A stretch of DNA of 64,000 bases from assembly GCF_017916325.1 (NCBI RefSeq), contig NC_090145.1, positions 583,971 to 647,970 of the forward strand, given 5' to 3'. Below, in pieces: positions 29,965 to 40,542 of this stretch (position 1 is its first letter; the number at the start of each line of letters is the position of its first letter). This DNA is from Leishmania martiniquensis. Its lineage: Eukaryota; Euglenozoa; Kinetoplastea; Trypanosomatida; Trypanosomatidae. The notes under the pieces are model-generated. The model saw nothing but the letters and a program-made list of their open reading frames with translations, ran no database searches and was not told where the DNA came from. A program made the position numbers and the translations under genes.

Positions 29965-31213
29965 TTCTTTTATATCTGCCAAGATCCTGCACACAGGATA
30001 GTGTGTGCGCATCTTTTCCTGGGAAAGGTTGGTAAAGAGAAAACGAACAGAAGGAAGAGAGGATGAAAGCGTAAAGGCATATGCTCCCCCTCCTCGAGCT
30101 AGATGCGTGTAGATCATCCAACGAACCCACTGTCAACAGAGAGGGACGATTCCCAATAATCGTTGGAGCTCCTCTCTCATCTCGTATCGTTCACAGGGAT
30201 GGGCCTCTTTCGTTTGCTCTGGGGGTTTTCTAGCTTGCCTTTGTCTTTAAAAAAGTACGAAAATACATCCCCTCTCACTATTTATTTCTTGTCGACGCCG
30301 CTTTTTTCTCCATGGTTTTCCTGCTCCCGTGCCCATGCTTCATCTGCTTTCCACGCTAGCGAGCTGAATGCTTTTTACTCACTCGGCTCATCGACGAGTT
30401 TCTTTTTTCCGAAGACTGATATCTAAAACAGTAATGTGTGGAGAGGCTCCCTGACAGCCACAACTGGAGAAGCAAAGGAGGTATACTGGTACTCCAGTTT
30501 GTAAGTTTTTTCTCTACAACCGCTCATTAGAGGACTGCCTCGCTTGCTGATTCTAGTTTCCCCCCCCAAAAGAAAGAACAAAACTATGAGAAAGGAAAGC
30601 AAAGATTCTCGCCCATCAAAGCATCCCAAAGAGGCAGGAGGACGAGTAACGTAACTGAGATGATGTGCCGCTGCTCATAGCTACTTCTTTCTCTTTCGCA
30701 CACAATCACGCTGTCAAGTTGCATCTCCGGGAGAAAATCCGGACATGCCTCAGATGAAGGAGTTTGTTCAAGAGAGGGAAGCCACCTCGACCTTCCTGAG
30801 GACGACGCCTCCTATTCCATGAGCTCTTTTCATCAAGTTAAAAAATTGACCTCTTCTGTGCCACGCCGTCATGTGAGGCATTCCCCTCGACTTTTTTCTT
30901 CTGACACTGCTCGACCGCCTGCCTCAGCTCTCTGTGTAAAGCAGAATACTTTTCAAGGTTGTCCACCGACGTACGGCAACTCACACAAGCGACAAGAAAA
31001 CTCGTCTTGGCAGATTCACGAGCGCGGGTCAAGGAGGTTATTGGGAGAACCACCGACACCTCTTTTTTTCTAGCCTTTTTTCCACACAGCTCATTCCTCG
31101 AGACCTTGAAAATTCATCAGCAGCGCAGCAGTCAAAACACGCAGAGTCATAGCATCACCTGCACGCCCGCTGACTTTCTGTACTCCTGCCACCCTTTTAG
31201 GCCTGCAGAGAAG
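29965..31213. other. Intergenic region before MTP paralogue 3
   Basis: 1.25 kb without a recognised gene. A frame runs in from 30959 and joins the MTP gene but holds no family sequence. A TCTTTTTTTCTAG tract at 31061-31073 and a CACACAG at 31083-31089 are candidate splice acceptors. Confidence 0.6.
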
Positions 31214-32170
31214 ATGAGCACGTTCCAGAAAGTCAAAGAGGAGAAACTAGAGTTCGAAAAGAACTGCGACCAGCACATCTACGATAAGGCTCTCCTCACT
31301 TTCAAGGGTGTAGATGGGATGGATGTGTACAACTGCTCTGTACCTTTCAAGTACAAGGGCCTAACGCACATCTTTGGCCGTGTAGAGAAGCGGTCCGAAT
31401 GGGCCAACTCGTACGTGCGGCTGTTTGTGGAAACAGGCAAGGATGAGTTCACTGTGGTGCCTGAAAACATGATTTGGCAGCTTGAGGATCCATATGTGTC
31501 AAATATCGATAATGAGTTGATCCTCGGCGGGACGCACGTCCGGAAAACGAACAACCGCGTCTTTACCTACTACTGCGATTTCTTTCGCGGTACGGCAGAG
31601 GATCTAAGCTACTTTACTACGGGTCCTGACAACATGAAGGATATTCGGCTTGTAAAGCTAGCCAACAACAAGATCGGCGTCTTCTCTCGACCGAAAACGG
31701 CAGCGCACTCCTTCATCGGCTTTACAGTCATTAATGATGTCACGGAGCTGACACCAAAGGTTGTCGAGGAGGCCACGCCTCTCAATGTCATTCACACTGG
31801 TGCTTGGGGAGGCGTGAATCAGGCATACCTACTGAGCACCGACAAAGTGGGGTGTATCAGTCACTACAGCTACATCGACAAAGACGAGGATGGCAATGAG
31901 ATTGCCGTTTACACCAACTACTCATTCGTTCTGAACCCGCACATTCGTGAAGTCGAGGATGCAAGAATAATTGGAACGAAGGGCTGCTATCCTAAGTGCC
32001 CCCCTAAGGTCGACAAGCTTATAGACTGCGCTTTCACTTCTGGCATTGTAATGCGCGAAGATGGTCGGTGTGACTTGTACAGCGGGCTGGGTGACGCGTA
32101 CGAAGGCCGTATCACTATTAACTACCCTTTCGAAGGTCATGGAACTCTCATCGACAACCTGAGCTTCTAG
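31214..32170 (+). CDS. MTP: Mannosyltransferase/phosphorylase (GH130), paralogue 3
   Basis: A 318-residue GH130 enzyme. The reading frame is open to 30959, but family sequence starts only at the ATG at 31214 (MSTFQKVKEEK), which follows a TTTTTTTCTAG/CACACAG region suited to trans-splicing. Motifs: DVYNC, FGRVE, EDP with Asp92, GGTHVRK, DNMKDIRLVKL, GVFSRPKT, GAWGGVNQAYLLS, GCISHYSY and CDLYSGLGD. The HYSY motif (instead of HHGY) and the GAWGG form are shared with paralogue 6, so these two form a subgroup. As in the others, no signal peptide is seen. Retroposon-like copy D starts 181 bp beyond the stop. Confidence 0.87.
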   Translation: MSTFQKVKEEKLEFEKNCDQHIYDKALLTFKGVDGMDVYNCSVPFKYKGLTHIFGRVEKRSEWANSYVRLFVETGKDEFTVVPENMIWQLEDPYVSNIDNELILGGTHVRKTNNRVFTYYCDFFRGTAEDLSYFTTGPDNMKDIRLVKLANNKIGVFSRPKTAAHSFIGFTVINDVTELTPKVVEEATPLNVIHTGAWGGVNQAYLLSTDKVGCISHYSYIDKDEDGNEIAVYTNYSFVLNPHIREVEDARIIGTKGCYPKCPPKVDKLIDCAFTSGIVMREDGRCDLYSGLGDAYEGRITINYPFEGHGTLIDNLSF

Positions 32171-32350
32171 TGAAGAGTGCACGTGTGTGCTTTCGTGTGA
32201 GCGTTCTCCTCCTGGAGGCTTTTCGTTCCATTTTTCTCGTTTCTTTTCCGGGTTACCATCCAACTCAGCATCCGCTCTTCAGTTTCGGTGCTAACTCAAG
32301 AGAAAGGTGGCCTCTTTGTTTCCTTTTGTTTCTCACTCCGTCTCGCTTGA

Positions 32351-32895
32351 CCTTGATAGCGGTGGACTCCTCAGCGCGTGTGGTGTCTCATGGGCCCAGT
32401 GCCCACCCTGTGCGGGAGAAGTCAAGGCGCCCCCCTCCTGTGCCTGCCGATGCCCCAGTGCTTCTGCTGGTGACACAGAGTCGAGCACCTGCGACGTTGG
32501 AGGAGGGGCGTCAGAGCGATGTATCGCTACCGTTGCGAGCAGCCAGGTCCTGGACAGCGTTGCGTCGGAGTGACATGCGACGATGGCGATGCTTGCACGA
32601 CCCGCATGACGGGCAAGCTGTCGGCGCGGCTCGAACGTACCTCACCCAGCCCACTGGTGTGTGGGGTGCCTGCACCACCTCGCGAGATGCGCCTGGTGGC
32701 GGCTGGCACGATGGGCGCGGCTGTGTGGCGACGCGCAAGGCGGGCGCCGGCAGGGCTCGGTGCAGGGGCTGTGCTGAGCCGACTCTGTCGGCACTGCTGT
32801 GAGCGCGTGACTGGCGCTGCTTCGCACCAGCAGGGGTGGGGGGCGGGCCCGTGACAGGGCCGTGCGAGTAGAGGTGCACTCGTGGTGTATGGTGG
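32351..32895 (+). repeat. SIDER-like retroposon, copy D
   Basis: One of two copies reaching the longest 5' end seen (ccttgatagcggtggactcc), with its 3' end at gcactcgtggtgtatgg. The subtype base is GCAAGGCGGG. It lies 181 bp after the stop codon of MTP paralogue 3, probably inside its 3' untranslated region, sense to transcription. Confidence 0.85.
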
Positions 32896-34388
32896 AATGT
32901 CTGAGTCGAATCGAGTCGATTTGAGGCCTTTTGAAGGATCATTGATTTATATGACCTCAAGCAGCCTTCGCCCGCTTTCATCTGCAGATCTTGTTTCTGC
33001 TCGGCTTCCTGAACCGTTTTTTTTCCTAGCTGCCTCTGTTGGAGCACGGAGTGGACAGAATAAGGGCAACAAAAAAATATACTACGAGTGCAGCGAGCCG
33101 CGTCGAAGAAAGAAACCTCAATACTGAGGGAGAAGAAAAGAGGTTGGCTCAGCCTTTTGTTTTGTGCTTCCTGCTTTGCTGTTCCACGGAACGCGATTCT
33201 TGTACTTCGACATCCGAACGCATCGACACCACCGCTCCTCTCCTCCAGAATATTCAGAAGCACTAAATCGTGCGTGTGTGTGTGTGGGCATTCATTAATG
33301 CCCGTACATGTGCGTAGATGCAGTAAAGACATAACAGGCGCAGGCCGGCCAAGGAAGAAGGAATAGGTGGAAAAGAGAGGAAGCAAACAAAGAACAACAG
33401 AAAAAATGATGACTGGCCAGTAGTTCTCTTTTTGTCTTGATGCGGTCTAGCTCATCTTCCTTGTGCTGGCCATAGGACAGCCTGAAACCTTCATTGCTGA
33501 CACGGCACGAGCGAAGAAACTAGGAAGGCGGTGGTGCTTGAGGGGACGCACCCATTTTTCTATGCCTCTGCGTGTGCGTAGCACAGAAAGAAGATTTCAC
33601 AGGAGAAGCATACATCATTACAGGCTACCACTTGTCATCGAACTGACGCTATTTTCATGTATGGTATTCATGCTTGCTCGTCTAAAGCAGTTTTCGCTTC
33701 TCATCCTTCTTTTTTCCCCCGCTCTATGTGTTGTTTGGTGGTTGTATCACACCCCCTCGCAGAGAATGTGCCTGATGCACTATTGCATGACATATAGCTC
33801 TAGGCAACTGGTGATATGCCTTTTGGGGCGAGCTCGTTTTCGAACGCACACGGGCGGATGACTTTTGCATTAGTGCGCGTGATGGTGGGTATGGTCTAGC
33901 GAGAGAGCAAGAGAGACTTTGGCTGCGGCCAGCGGAGAGGAAAACTGCCCATCACCATTATGAGAACACAGAAGTGAAAAAGTGTTCCCGTTGGTTCGAT
34001 GCAGCAGAGGCAGGGGGATAACGGGCGAGGGATGTACAGCTGCAGTGACCTTTGAAGTCCAGGAAGCACATACTCATCCCTTCATCTTCGAAAAACTGCG
34101 AAACTATGCTTCGTGTCTATCAATTCTTCCCCCTTTCCCACGATCAATCGTTTACTCTCTACTGCGTACTGTGTGCTTGTGTGAGTGTCTGCGCCGGAAT
34201 CGGCGCGCTCTCAAGTTGTCCGGCAGAGAACGAGGCGATGAGGAGCAATATTTTCTTTTCGATTTTTTCCGTCCTGCTTTTGTATTTTATTTTGCTACTA
34301 CTACTTTCATCGCCTCTCTCTCTTTCATGTAGAGATGCGCTGACTTCACGAAAACCTGCTGGCTGTCTGTTCTTCGGCTACTCACTGC
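32896..34388. other. Intergenic region between two repeats
   Basis: 1.5 kb without an MTP or other recognisable gene. GT repeats (33272-33287) and AT-rich sequence occur. The interval between paralogues 3 and 4 is about 4 kb, so a lost gene is possible but no remnant is seen. Confidence 0.5.
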
Positions 34389-34961
34389 CCTTGATAGCGG
34401 TGGACTCCTCAGCGCGTGTGGTGTCTCATGGGCCCAGTGCCCACCCTGTGCGGGAGAAGTCAAGGCGCCCCCCTCCTGTGCCTGCCGATGCCCCAGTGCT
34501 TCTGCTGGTGACACAGAGTCGAGCACCTGCGACGTTGGAGGAGGGGCGTCAGAGCGATGTATCGCTACCGTTGCGAGCAGCCAGGTCCTGGACAGCGTTG
34601 CGTCGGAGTGACATGCGACGATGGCGATGCTTGCACGACCCGCATGACGGGCAAGCTGTCGGCGCGGCTCGAACGTACCTCACCCAGCCCACTGGTGTGT
34701 GGGGTGCCTGCACCACCTCGCGAGATGCGCCTGGTGGCGGCTGGCACGATGGGCGCGGCTGTGTGGCGACGCGCAAGGCGGGCGCCGGCAGGGCTCGGTG
34801 CAGGGGCTGTGCTGAGCCGACTCTGTCGGCACTGCTGTGAGCGCGTGACTGGCGCTGCTTCGCACCAGCAGGGGTGGGGGGCGGGCCCGTGACAGGGCCG
34901 TGCGAGTAGAGGTGCACTCGTGCTTTATGGCGGGGTGGGCACGTTAGAAAAGCAAACAAGC
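34389..34961 (+). repeat. SIDER-like retroposon, copy E
   Basis: The most complete copy: longest 5' end and, at the 3' end, the extension tatggcggggtgggcac plus agaaaagcaaac shared only with copy A. About 570 bp. The subtype base is GCAAGGCGGG. It is not directly behind a surviving gene. Confidence 0.85.
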
Positions 34962-36349
34962 CTGCTTGTCGTCTTTGTTTTCGCTCTATGAGTAGCATCT
35001 GGTAGGCTGTTTTCTTGGGAGCCTTTTTTTTCGTTACCTTCGTAGCATAACGTTTACCAGTGCTTGGTCAGTATACCAGTCGTGTTGCGCCACTCCTTTA
35101 ACTGGCACCTTCACCTACCCATCTGGGGACGCAGAATTTCAGACTGGCGGATCGGTACTTCTTCGAACCAGCATTGCCTAAACAGCAAGAGCGGCGACCC
35201 GGCTGAGCAACAGGGGAGACACTCGCTCCGCCCCAGCTCCCTCTCACTCTCTCTCATGTCTTCGCTAGCTTGCGTTTCATCGATCAGGGGAGAGGCGCGG
35301 GCTTCTTCCGTGCCAAAAGATAAGGAAAGAATGAGAAGGGAATGTGAAAGGTGGTAAAGGACGTGGTGCCGTGGGTCCCCTTGCGGCAGCGGTGTTGGAG
35401 GTGCTCTTTCTCTTATGGTCTCGGGTGCTCTCCACGCCACGTTCCTCGTTCACAACCGCGAGAAGATCGAACTGGTGTACCTCACTGCGCTAGTGGTAGC
35501 AGTTCCTGGTGTGTACAACGTGTAACATACTCCCTCTCATTCCATCCTTGCATCAAGAGCGCAAGGAACAGCTGAGCAGAAACAAAGGCAAAGCCGCAAA
35601 AAAGAACGTGCTCCTTTCCTTCCTCCCTTAGTGAATGCGCGAAGCAATGGCAGACTCGGAGGGTGTAAGGGCTAATAAATGACACGAGGCGGGGTCTTGG
35701 TTCTATCCGTCGGTATTGTTGAGGAAGAGTGGTCGTGATATGTGTGGCAGGGATATCAGAAGAGCCCTTTCGTCTTGCGTTTCCCTCTGCGGCATCGAAA
35801 ATTGCAGTACCTCGCCTCGCGGCACTCCTCAGAATCGCACTTCGCGTGGTCCGATGACCATACGCGATTGCGCCTCTGAGATTTTTGGGTATTCGCTTGT
35901 TCTTCGCTTCGCCCCAGGCAGCAATCTTCCAGCGACCATCCTGGAAGTGTGTGTCTCTCCAAGCCCCTGCCACGGTCGCTTTTCGTATAAAGATGCGTAG
36001 CTTATCAATTCAACTCTTCTCCTCCACCTCTCTCCTCCACCTATCCTCTCCATTCCTTCCGCTAACAATGCGGATTCGTCTTCTTTATGCGGTCTCTGGT
36101 GCTGCGCGAGCATCTGTCGTCTCTGACATACTCTCTGTTCTTGTCGTTTCTCACTAATTCGCTCTCCCGTCTGAACTGCACTGCACCTTCTCCTCCGACA
36201 TCCATAGACATGATGTTGGCTGTTCCATTCACCATTTTGCATACATGGAGTCACAATTCTCATTTGTGTTATTCCTTACACGGAGCCACCGAATCTGCCA
36301 ACCCCACGTTGGCCGACTTGTTGGAAGAAGCGTCCGGTAATTAGGGGGG
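34962..36349. other. Intergenic region, unrecognised short frame
   Basis: 1.4 kb before the truncated MTP copy. A frame at 36087-36344 (85 codons) ends just at the junction with MTP sequence but resembles nothing I know and has no MTP N-terminal sequence. Confidence 0.5.
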
Positions 36350-38171
36350 CAAAAGGAGGCCTTCGAGGCCAACAAGCGTGTGTATGAGAGCGTGCTGCTG
36401 ACTTTCAAAGGCGTGGACGGCTATGACGTGTACAACTGTTCCGTCCCCTTCTTTTACAAAGGAAAGCGGCACATCTACGGTCGCGTCGAGAAGCGCGAGG
36501 TTTGGGCGGCTTCGCATGTGCGCCTCTTCGAGGAGACGGGCAAGGATGAGTTCACGGCGGTGCCGGAACTCAGCTGGGAGCTGGAGGACCCCTACATCCA
36601 AAACGTGAAGGGAGAGATGGTCTTCGGCGGCACGCATGTGCGCAAAAACGGCAATAAAGTCCTCACGTACCGCGGCTACTTCTACCGCGGCACACCTGTG
36701 TTGCTGACATACTTCACGGCAGGCCCCGACTACATGAAGGACATCCGCGTGGTACCGCTACGGGATGGCCGCCTCGGGGTGTTCTCGCGCTGCCGAACAA
36801 AGGTGGAGGTGTATGTGGGCTTCACCACGGTCGACAGTATCGACCATCTCACCACAGCCGTGATTGCGTCAGCCAAGCCAATTGATTTCATCAAGCCAGG
36901 AACCTGGGGTGGCGTTAACCAGGCATACCTGCTTTCCAGCGGCAAGATTGGCTGCATTGGGCACTCCGCGTACTCCGAAGAAAATCCGCCTGGGGAGCCT
37001 CTTACGGTGTACGTCACTGTTTCCTTTGTGTTCGATGCCGAAACGCGCCAACTGCATGCGGAGCAGGTGATCGGAACTAAGTCGTGCTATCCGGCCTGCC
37101 CAGCAAAGATCCCGGCTCTCGTAGACTGCGTTTTTGCCTCCGGTATTGTCATGCGTAACGATGATAAGTGCGATTTGTACAGCGGCGTCGGCGACACCCA
37201 CGAGGGCCGCATTACCATAGAGTACCCTTTCCATGGATATGGAAGTATTGTTGGCGACCTTCACTTTCCTGTGGCTTCCTCCCTGTGATCACTCTCTGTG
37301 ATAGTGCGCGTGGGTGCGTGGGCGAAGGGGAGGGCGGCTGAGTCTGAAAGGCATTTGAGCAACACTCGCCCACCTATTGCAGCGTTGACTGCCAGCCGTT
37401 TGGACGCAGTGTACAAGAGTAGTGTGTGCGTCACCATCGCTATTACAACGGAGAACGCAAGGGTGCAAAGCGGATGAGCACATGTATTCGTTCGGCTCTT
37501 TTTTCTTCCCTTTACGTCCTTTTTGTCCCTCTGTCTCTTTGCATCTTCCCTCCTTCCCGCCTGCTGGGCTGCTGCTTTCTTGAGGTGATGGACCGTGAGT
37601 CTCCTCTTCGTTTTCTTCGCGATTTTCCGCACCTTCATGTGGGTGGACTCCTCAGCGCGTGTGGTGTCTCATGGGCCCAGTGCCCACCCTGTGCGGGAGA
37701 AGTCAAGGCGCCCCCCTCCTGTGCCTGCCGATGCCCCAGTGCTTCTGCTGGTGACACAGAGTCGAGCACCTGCGACGTTGGAGGAGGGGCGTCAGAGCGA
37801 TGTATCGCTACCGTTGCGAGCAGCCAGGTCCTGGACAGCGTTGCGTCGGAGTGACATGCGACGATGGCGATGCTTGCACGACCCGCATGACGGGCAAGCT
37901 GTCGGCGCGGCTCGAACGTACCTCACCCAGCCCACTGGTGTGTGGGGTGCCTGCACCACCTCGCGAGATGCGCCTGGTGGCGGCTGGCACGATGGGCGCG
38001 GCTGTGTGGCGACGCGCGAGGCGGGCGCCGGCAGGGCTCGGTGCAGGGGCTGTGCTGAGCCGACTCTGTCGGCACTGCTGTGAGCGCGTGACTGGCGCTG
38101 CTTCGCACCAGCAGGGGTGGGGGGCGGGCCCGTGACAGGGCCGTGCGAGTAGAGGTGCACTCGTGGTGTAT
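36349..38171 (+). repeat. 1.82-kb duplicated block, first copy
   Basis: Matches 43864-45685 almost base for base, 7.5 kb further on. It contains the truncated MTP copy, its 3' flank and SIDER-like copy F. The only clear difference I found is one T more in a T run near 37497-37505. Confidence 0.85.
36350..37288 (+). pseudogene. 5'-truncated GH130 MTP copy (paralogue 4)
   Basis: From 36350 to the stop at 37288 this copy is the same as paralogue 7 over all but its first codons, but it has lost the start. The in-frame codons upstream are GGG, GGG, TTA and the stop TAA at 36338-36340. No ATG occurs in frame before the catalytic EDP; the first Met is about ten residues beyond that Asp, so a complete enzyme cannot be made from this copy alone. 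The junction to unrelated sequence is at 36349. It may still act as a sequence donor for gene conversion. All downstream sequence to 38171, including repeat copy F, is also shared with paralogue 7. An assembly join error is the main alternative. Confidence 0.82.
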
Positions 38172-38182
38172 GGCGGGGTGGG
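37642..38182 (+). repeat. SIDER-like retroposon, copy F
   Basis: Starts at ggtggactcctcagcg, slightly shorter than D and E, and ends near tggcggggtgggta. The subtype base is GCGAGGCGGG. It was duplicated together with the MTP gene as part of the 1.82-kb block, so copies F and G are not independent insertions. Confidence 0.85.
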
Positions 38183-38519
38183 TATTTCAGTAAAAGGTTT
38201 GTGTCTCAATGCTCTTCCTTCACTCCTTTTTTGGGTTCTGCTGCGTAGAGTCTTCACACAGTTGTGGAGGGCGACTGGATTCAAACTACGTGTTCCCGCC
38301 TTGTAGTCTGCGGAGCTCAACACACAGTAGCTCACAGATTCCAACACAAAGACACACACACCTATATATAGAGAGAGAGAGAGAATTACGCAAACTGAGG
38401 CTCGCTGTACCCCACCGTTACTCTCTCAGTTGAAGTGGTTGTTTGTCCCATCCGGGTAACTGTGCTCTTCCTCCTATCTCGTTTGTGCCATCTTACTCTC
38501 GCTCTCTTTCTTCAGCAGT
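38183..38519. promoter_or_regulatory. 5' flank of MTP paralogue 5 with splice acceptor
   Basis: No gene. A short GAGAGAGAGAGAG tract lies at about 38369-38384. The end of the stretch is a strong pyrimidine tract (CTCTCGCTCTCTTTCTTCAG) whose AG at 38514-38515 is only five bases before the first ATG, leaving a very short leader. Confidence 0.6.
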
Positions 38520-39467
38520 ATGCAGATGCCTCTCAAACGTATGCGTGCTGCATTCGAGGCAAACAAGAAGATCTATGAGAGTTCTTTGCTTACGTTCAAG
38601 GGTGTTGAAGGATATGATGTGTTCAACTGCTCTGTCCCTTTTATGTACGAGGGAAAGTACCACCTCTTTGGGCGCGTTGAAGTGCGAGAGAAATGGATGG
38701 ATTCCAGGGTGCGCCTCTTCGTGGAGACGGGAAAGGACGAGTACACTTTGGTGCCGAACCAGCTAGCGTACCAGTTGGAGGATCCCTTCGTGGCAAAGGT
38801 GCAGGACCGCATGCTTTTTGGCGGCACTCATCATATTAAGAGCGCCGGCGAAGTGACGGGTGACTACTGCGACTTTTACAGCGGTATGCCACATGCACTC
38901 ACATATTACACCACGGGGCCTGATCTCATGGAAGGCATTCGTTTTGTGCAGCTCATCAACGGTACCATCGGCATCTTCTCCTGTCACAAGACGGAGAGCT
39001 CGTGTATGATTGGCTTCACGACCGTCGACTCTCTTGATGAAATCAAACGCGAGGTGATTGCAGATGCCCAGCCCATTAACCAGGAACCTTTCCTAGATGC
39101 TTGGGGCAGCGTGAACCAGGCATATTTGCTCTCCAGTGGGAGTGTAGGCTGCATCTGCCATCACGGCTACCTTGACAAGGACTCTAACGGGGAGCCACTT
39201 AGCGTGTCTTGCATCACCTCTTTCGTCTACGACCCGAAAACAAACAATACGCACGATTTTCGGCTACTCGGGACGAAAGGGTGTTTTCCTGACTGCCCGC
39301 CAAAGGCACCACGCACTGCCGACTGCGCGTTTGCCTCCGGCATTATCATGCGCGACGATGGTAAGTGTGATCTGTACAGTGGCCTGGGCGACACCCACGA
39401 GGGCCGCATTACCATAGACGATCCATTTCAGGGGCACGGGACTATAGTCAATACTCTATCGTTCTAA
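38520..39467 (+). CDS. MTP: Mannosyltransferase/phosphorylase (GH130), paralogue 5
   Basis: A 315-residue GH130 enzyme. Because the best splice acceptor AG is five bases before the first ATG, the second ATG two codons on (38526) may be the real start; both keep all family sequence. Motifs: DVFNC (Phe where others have Tyr), FGRVE, EDP with Asp88, GGTHHIKS, LMEGIRFVQL (MEGIR instead of MKDIR), DAWGSVNQAYLLS (GS instead of GG), GCICHHGY and CDLYSGLGD. It is therefore the copy with most substitutions in conserved loops apart from paralogue 2, and may differ in specificity. It stands between the truncated copy and paralogue 6, and has no close SIDER-like element downstream. Confidence 0.87.
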   Translation: MQMPLKRMRAAFEANKKIYESSLLTFKGVEGYDVFNCSVPFMYEGKYHLFGRVEVREKWMDSRVRLFVETGKDEYTLVPNQLAYQLEDPFVAKVQDRMLFGGTHHIKSAGEVTGDYCDFYSGMPHALTYYTTGPDLMEGIRFVQLINGTIGIFSCHKTESSCMIGFTTVDSLDEIKREVIADAQPINQEPFLDAWGSVNQAYLLSSGSVGCICHHGYLDKDSNGEPLSVSCITSFVYDPKTNNTHDFRLLGTKGCFPDCPPKAPRTADCAFASGIIMRDDGKCDLYSGLGDTHEGRITIDDPFQGHGTIVNTLSF

Positions 39468-40542
39468 CGTTGGGACATGCAGACGTCCGCGCGCATCGTA
39501 ACCCTTCTCTTGCTCCAGTACGCTCTCTTCCTTTCCCCTCATCATCTGCCTCCACGGTGTATAGTATGTATGCGTGTTTCTGTCTACTCTCTTTGTGTCT
39601 TGGATGACTTTACCCCCCGCCCTCCCCCCTTTCGTCCCCTTCCACTTCAGCACTCTTATGATCGCTGTACATTGTCTCTCTCCTTTTCTCATTGCTATTC
39701 CGTTATCGTGTTCGCATCGCGGGATCTTCTCCCTCTTACTCTCATCCTCATTCCTTTCTGGAGCGGCTGTGCATGCGCTCCTTGCCTATTGTCATAATGC
39801 GCTTGGCTACGGCGTCATCCTTTCCAGGCTTGAAGTATGCATGCGTCTTCTTCCATACCTATTCATTGCCGCGGCGTTCGAGCACCAGTGGCTCATCCAT
39901 GCATGCATGCGCACTCATCCGGTCCCAACTCATTGTGTGGGCCGGTGATGCCTTGATTGCTCGCCGACGGGGAGTCCCGTGATGATGGCGCGTGAGAGCC
40001 ACGCATCTCCTCTTACCTCTCTGCCTCTCCGCCACGTATACCACCACTACACCCCCGCCTCTCCTCCATTTTGGTACCCTGACTCGCTTCACGTCGGTGG
40101 CAGCTCGCGAGGGAACCGATTCACGTCACGCCTACATATACCTACACCCGCCCACGGCATACATACCCACGCGCGCACTCGCGCACACGCTGTACATAAT
40201 CGCTTCTCTTATTCCGTACCCTCTTTTCTCCTCTCTCTTTTTGCCCTGCTTCATCTCCTCGAGTCCATACTTCCGGTATTTTCTTCGGGTGGTTTAACGG
40301 GCCCCTGCTTTTATAGAGCTGGGCGAACACGTACTTCATCGAAGTCCATCGGCCAAATCCACGTAAACGTACGTTGGGGCTTCTCTCCTTTTCGTTGTTC
40401 TCATTTTCTCCCTGCTCTTCGTCTGCCGCTTCTTGTGCCGTGTACTGCTACCCCCTCCCCTCCCCTCCCCACCGCACGCGAGCATAGTAGAACCCCTTGT
40501 TGTCTGCCTACCCTTTCTCTTACACTTGAGTCAGCCGACAAG
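39468..40542. other. Intergenic region before MTP paralogue 6
   Basis: Pyrimidine-rich, no gene recognised. A long frame enters from 39979 and continues into the MTP gene but the upstream part is Pro/Ser/His-rich and not conserved with other copies. Candidate acceptor AGs lie at 40529-40534. Confidence 0.6.

Noticed and set aside
30959..31213. N-terminal extension of MTP paralogue 3
   Set aside because: Crosses poly-T splice acceptor sequence and has no counterpart in the other copies.
39979..40542. Long N-terminal extension of MTP paralogue 6
   Set aside because: Rich in Pro, Ser and His, absent from all paralogues, and interrupted by a good splice acceptor before the ATG at 40543.
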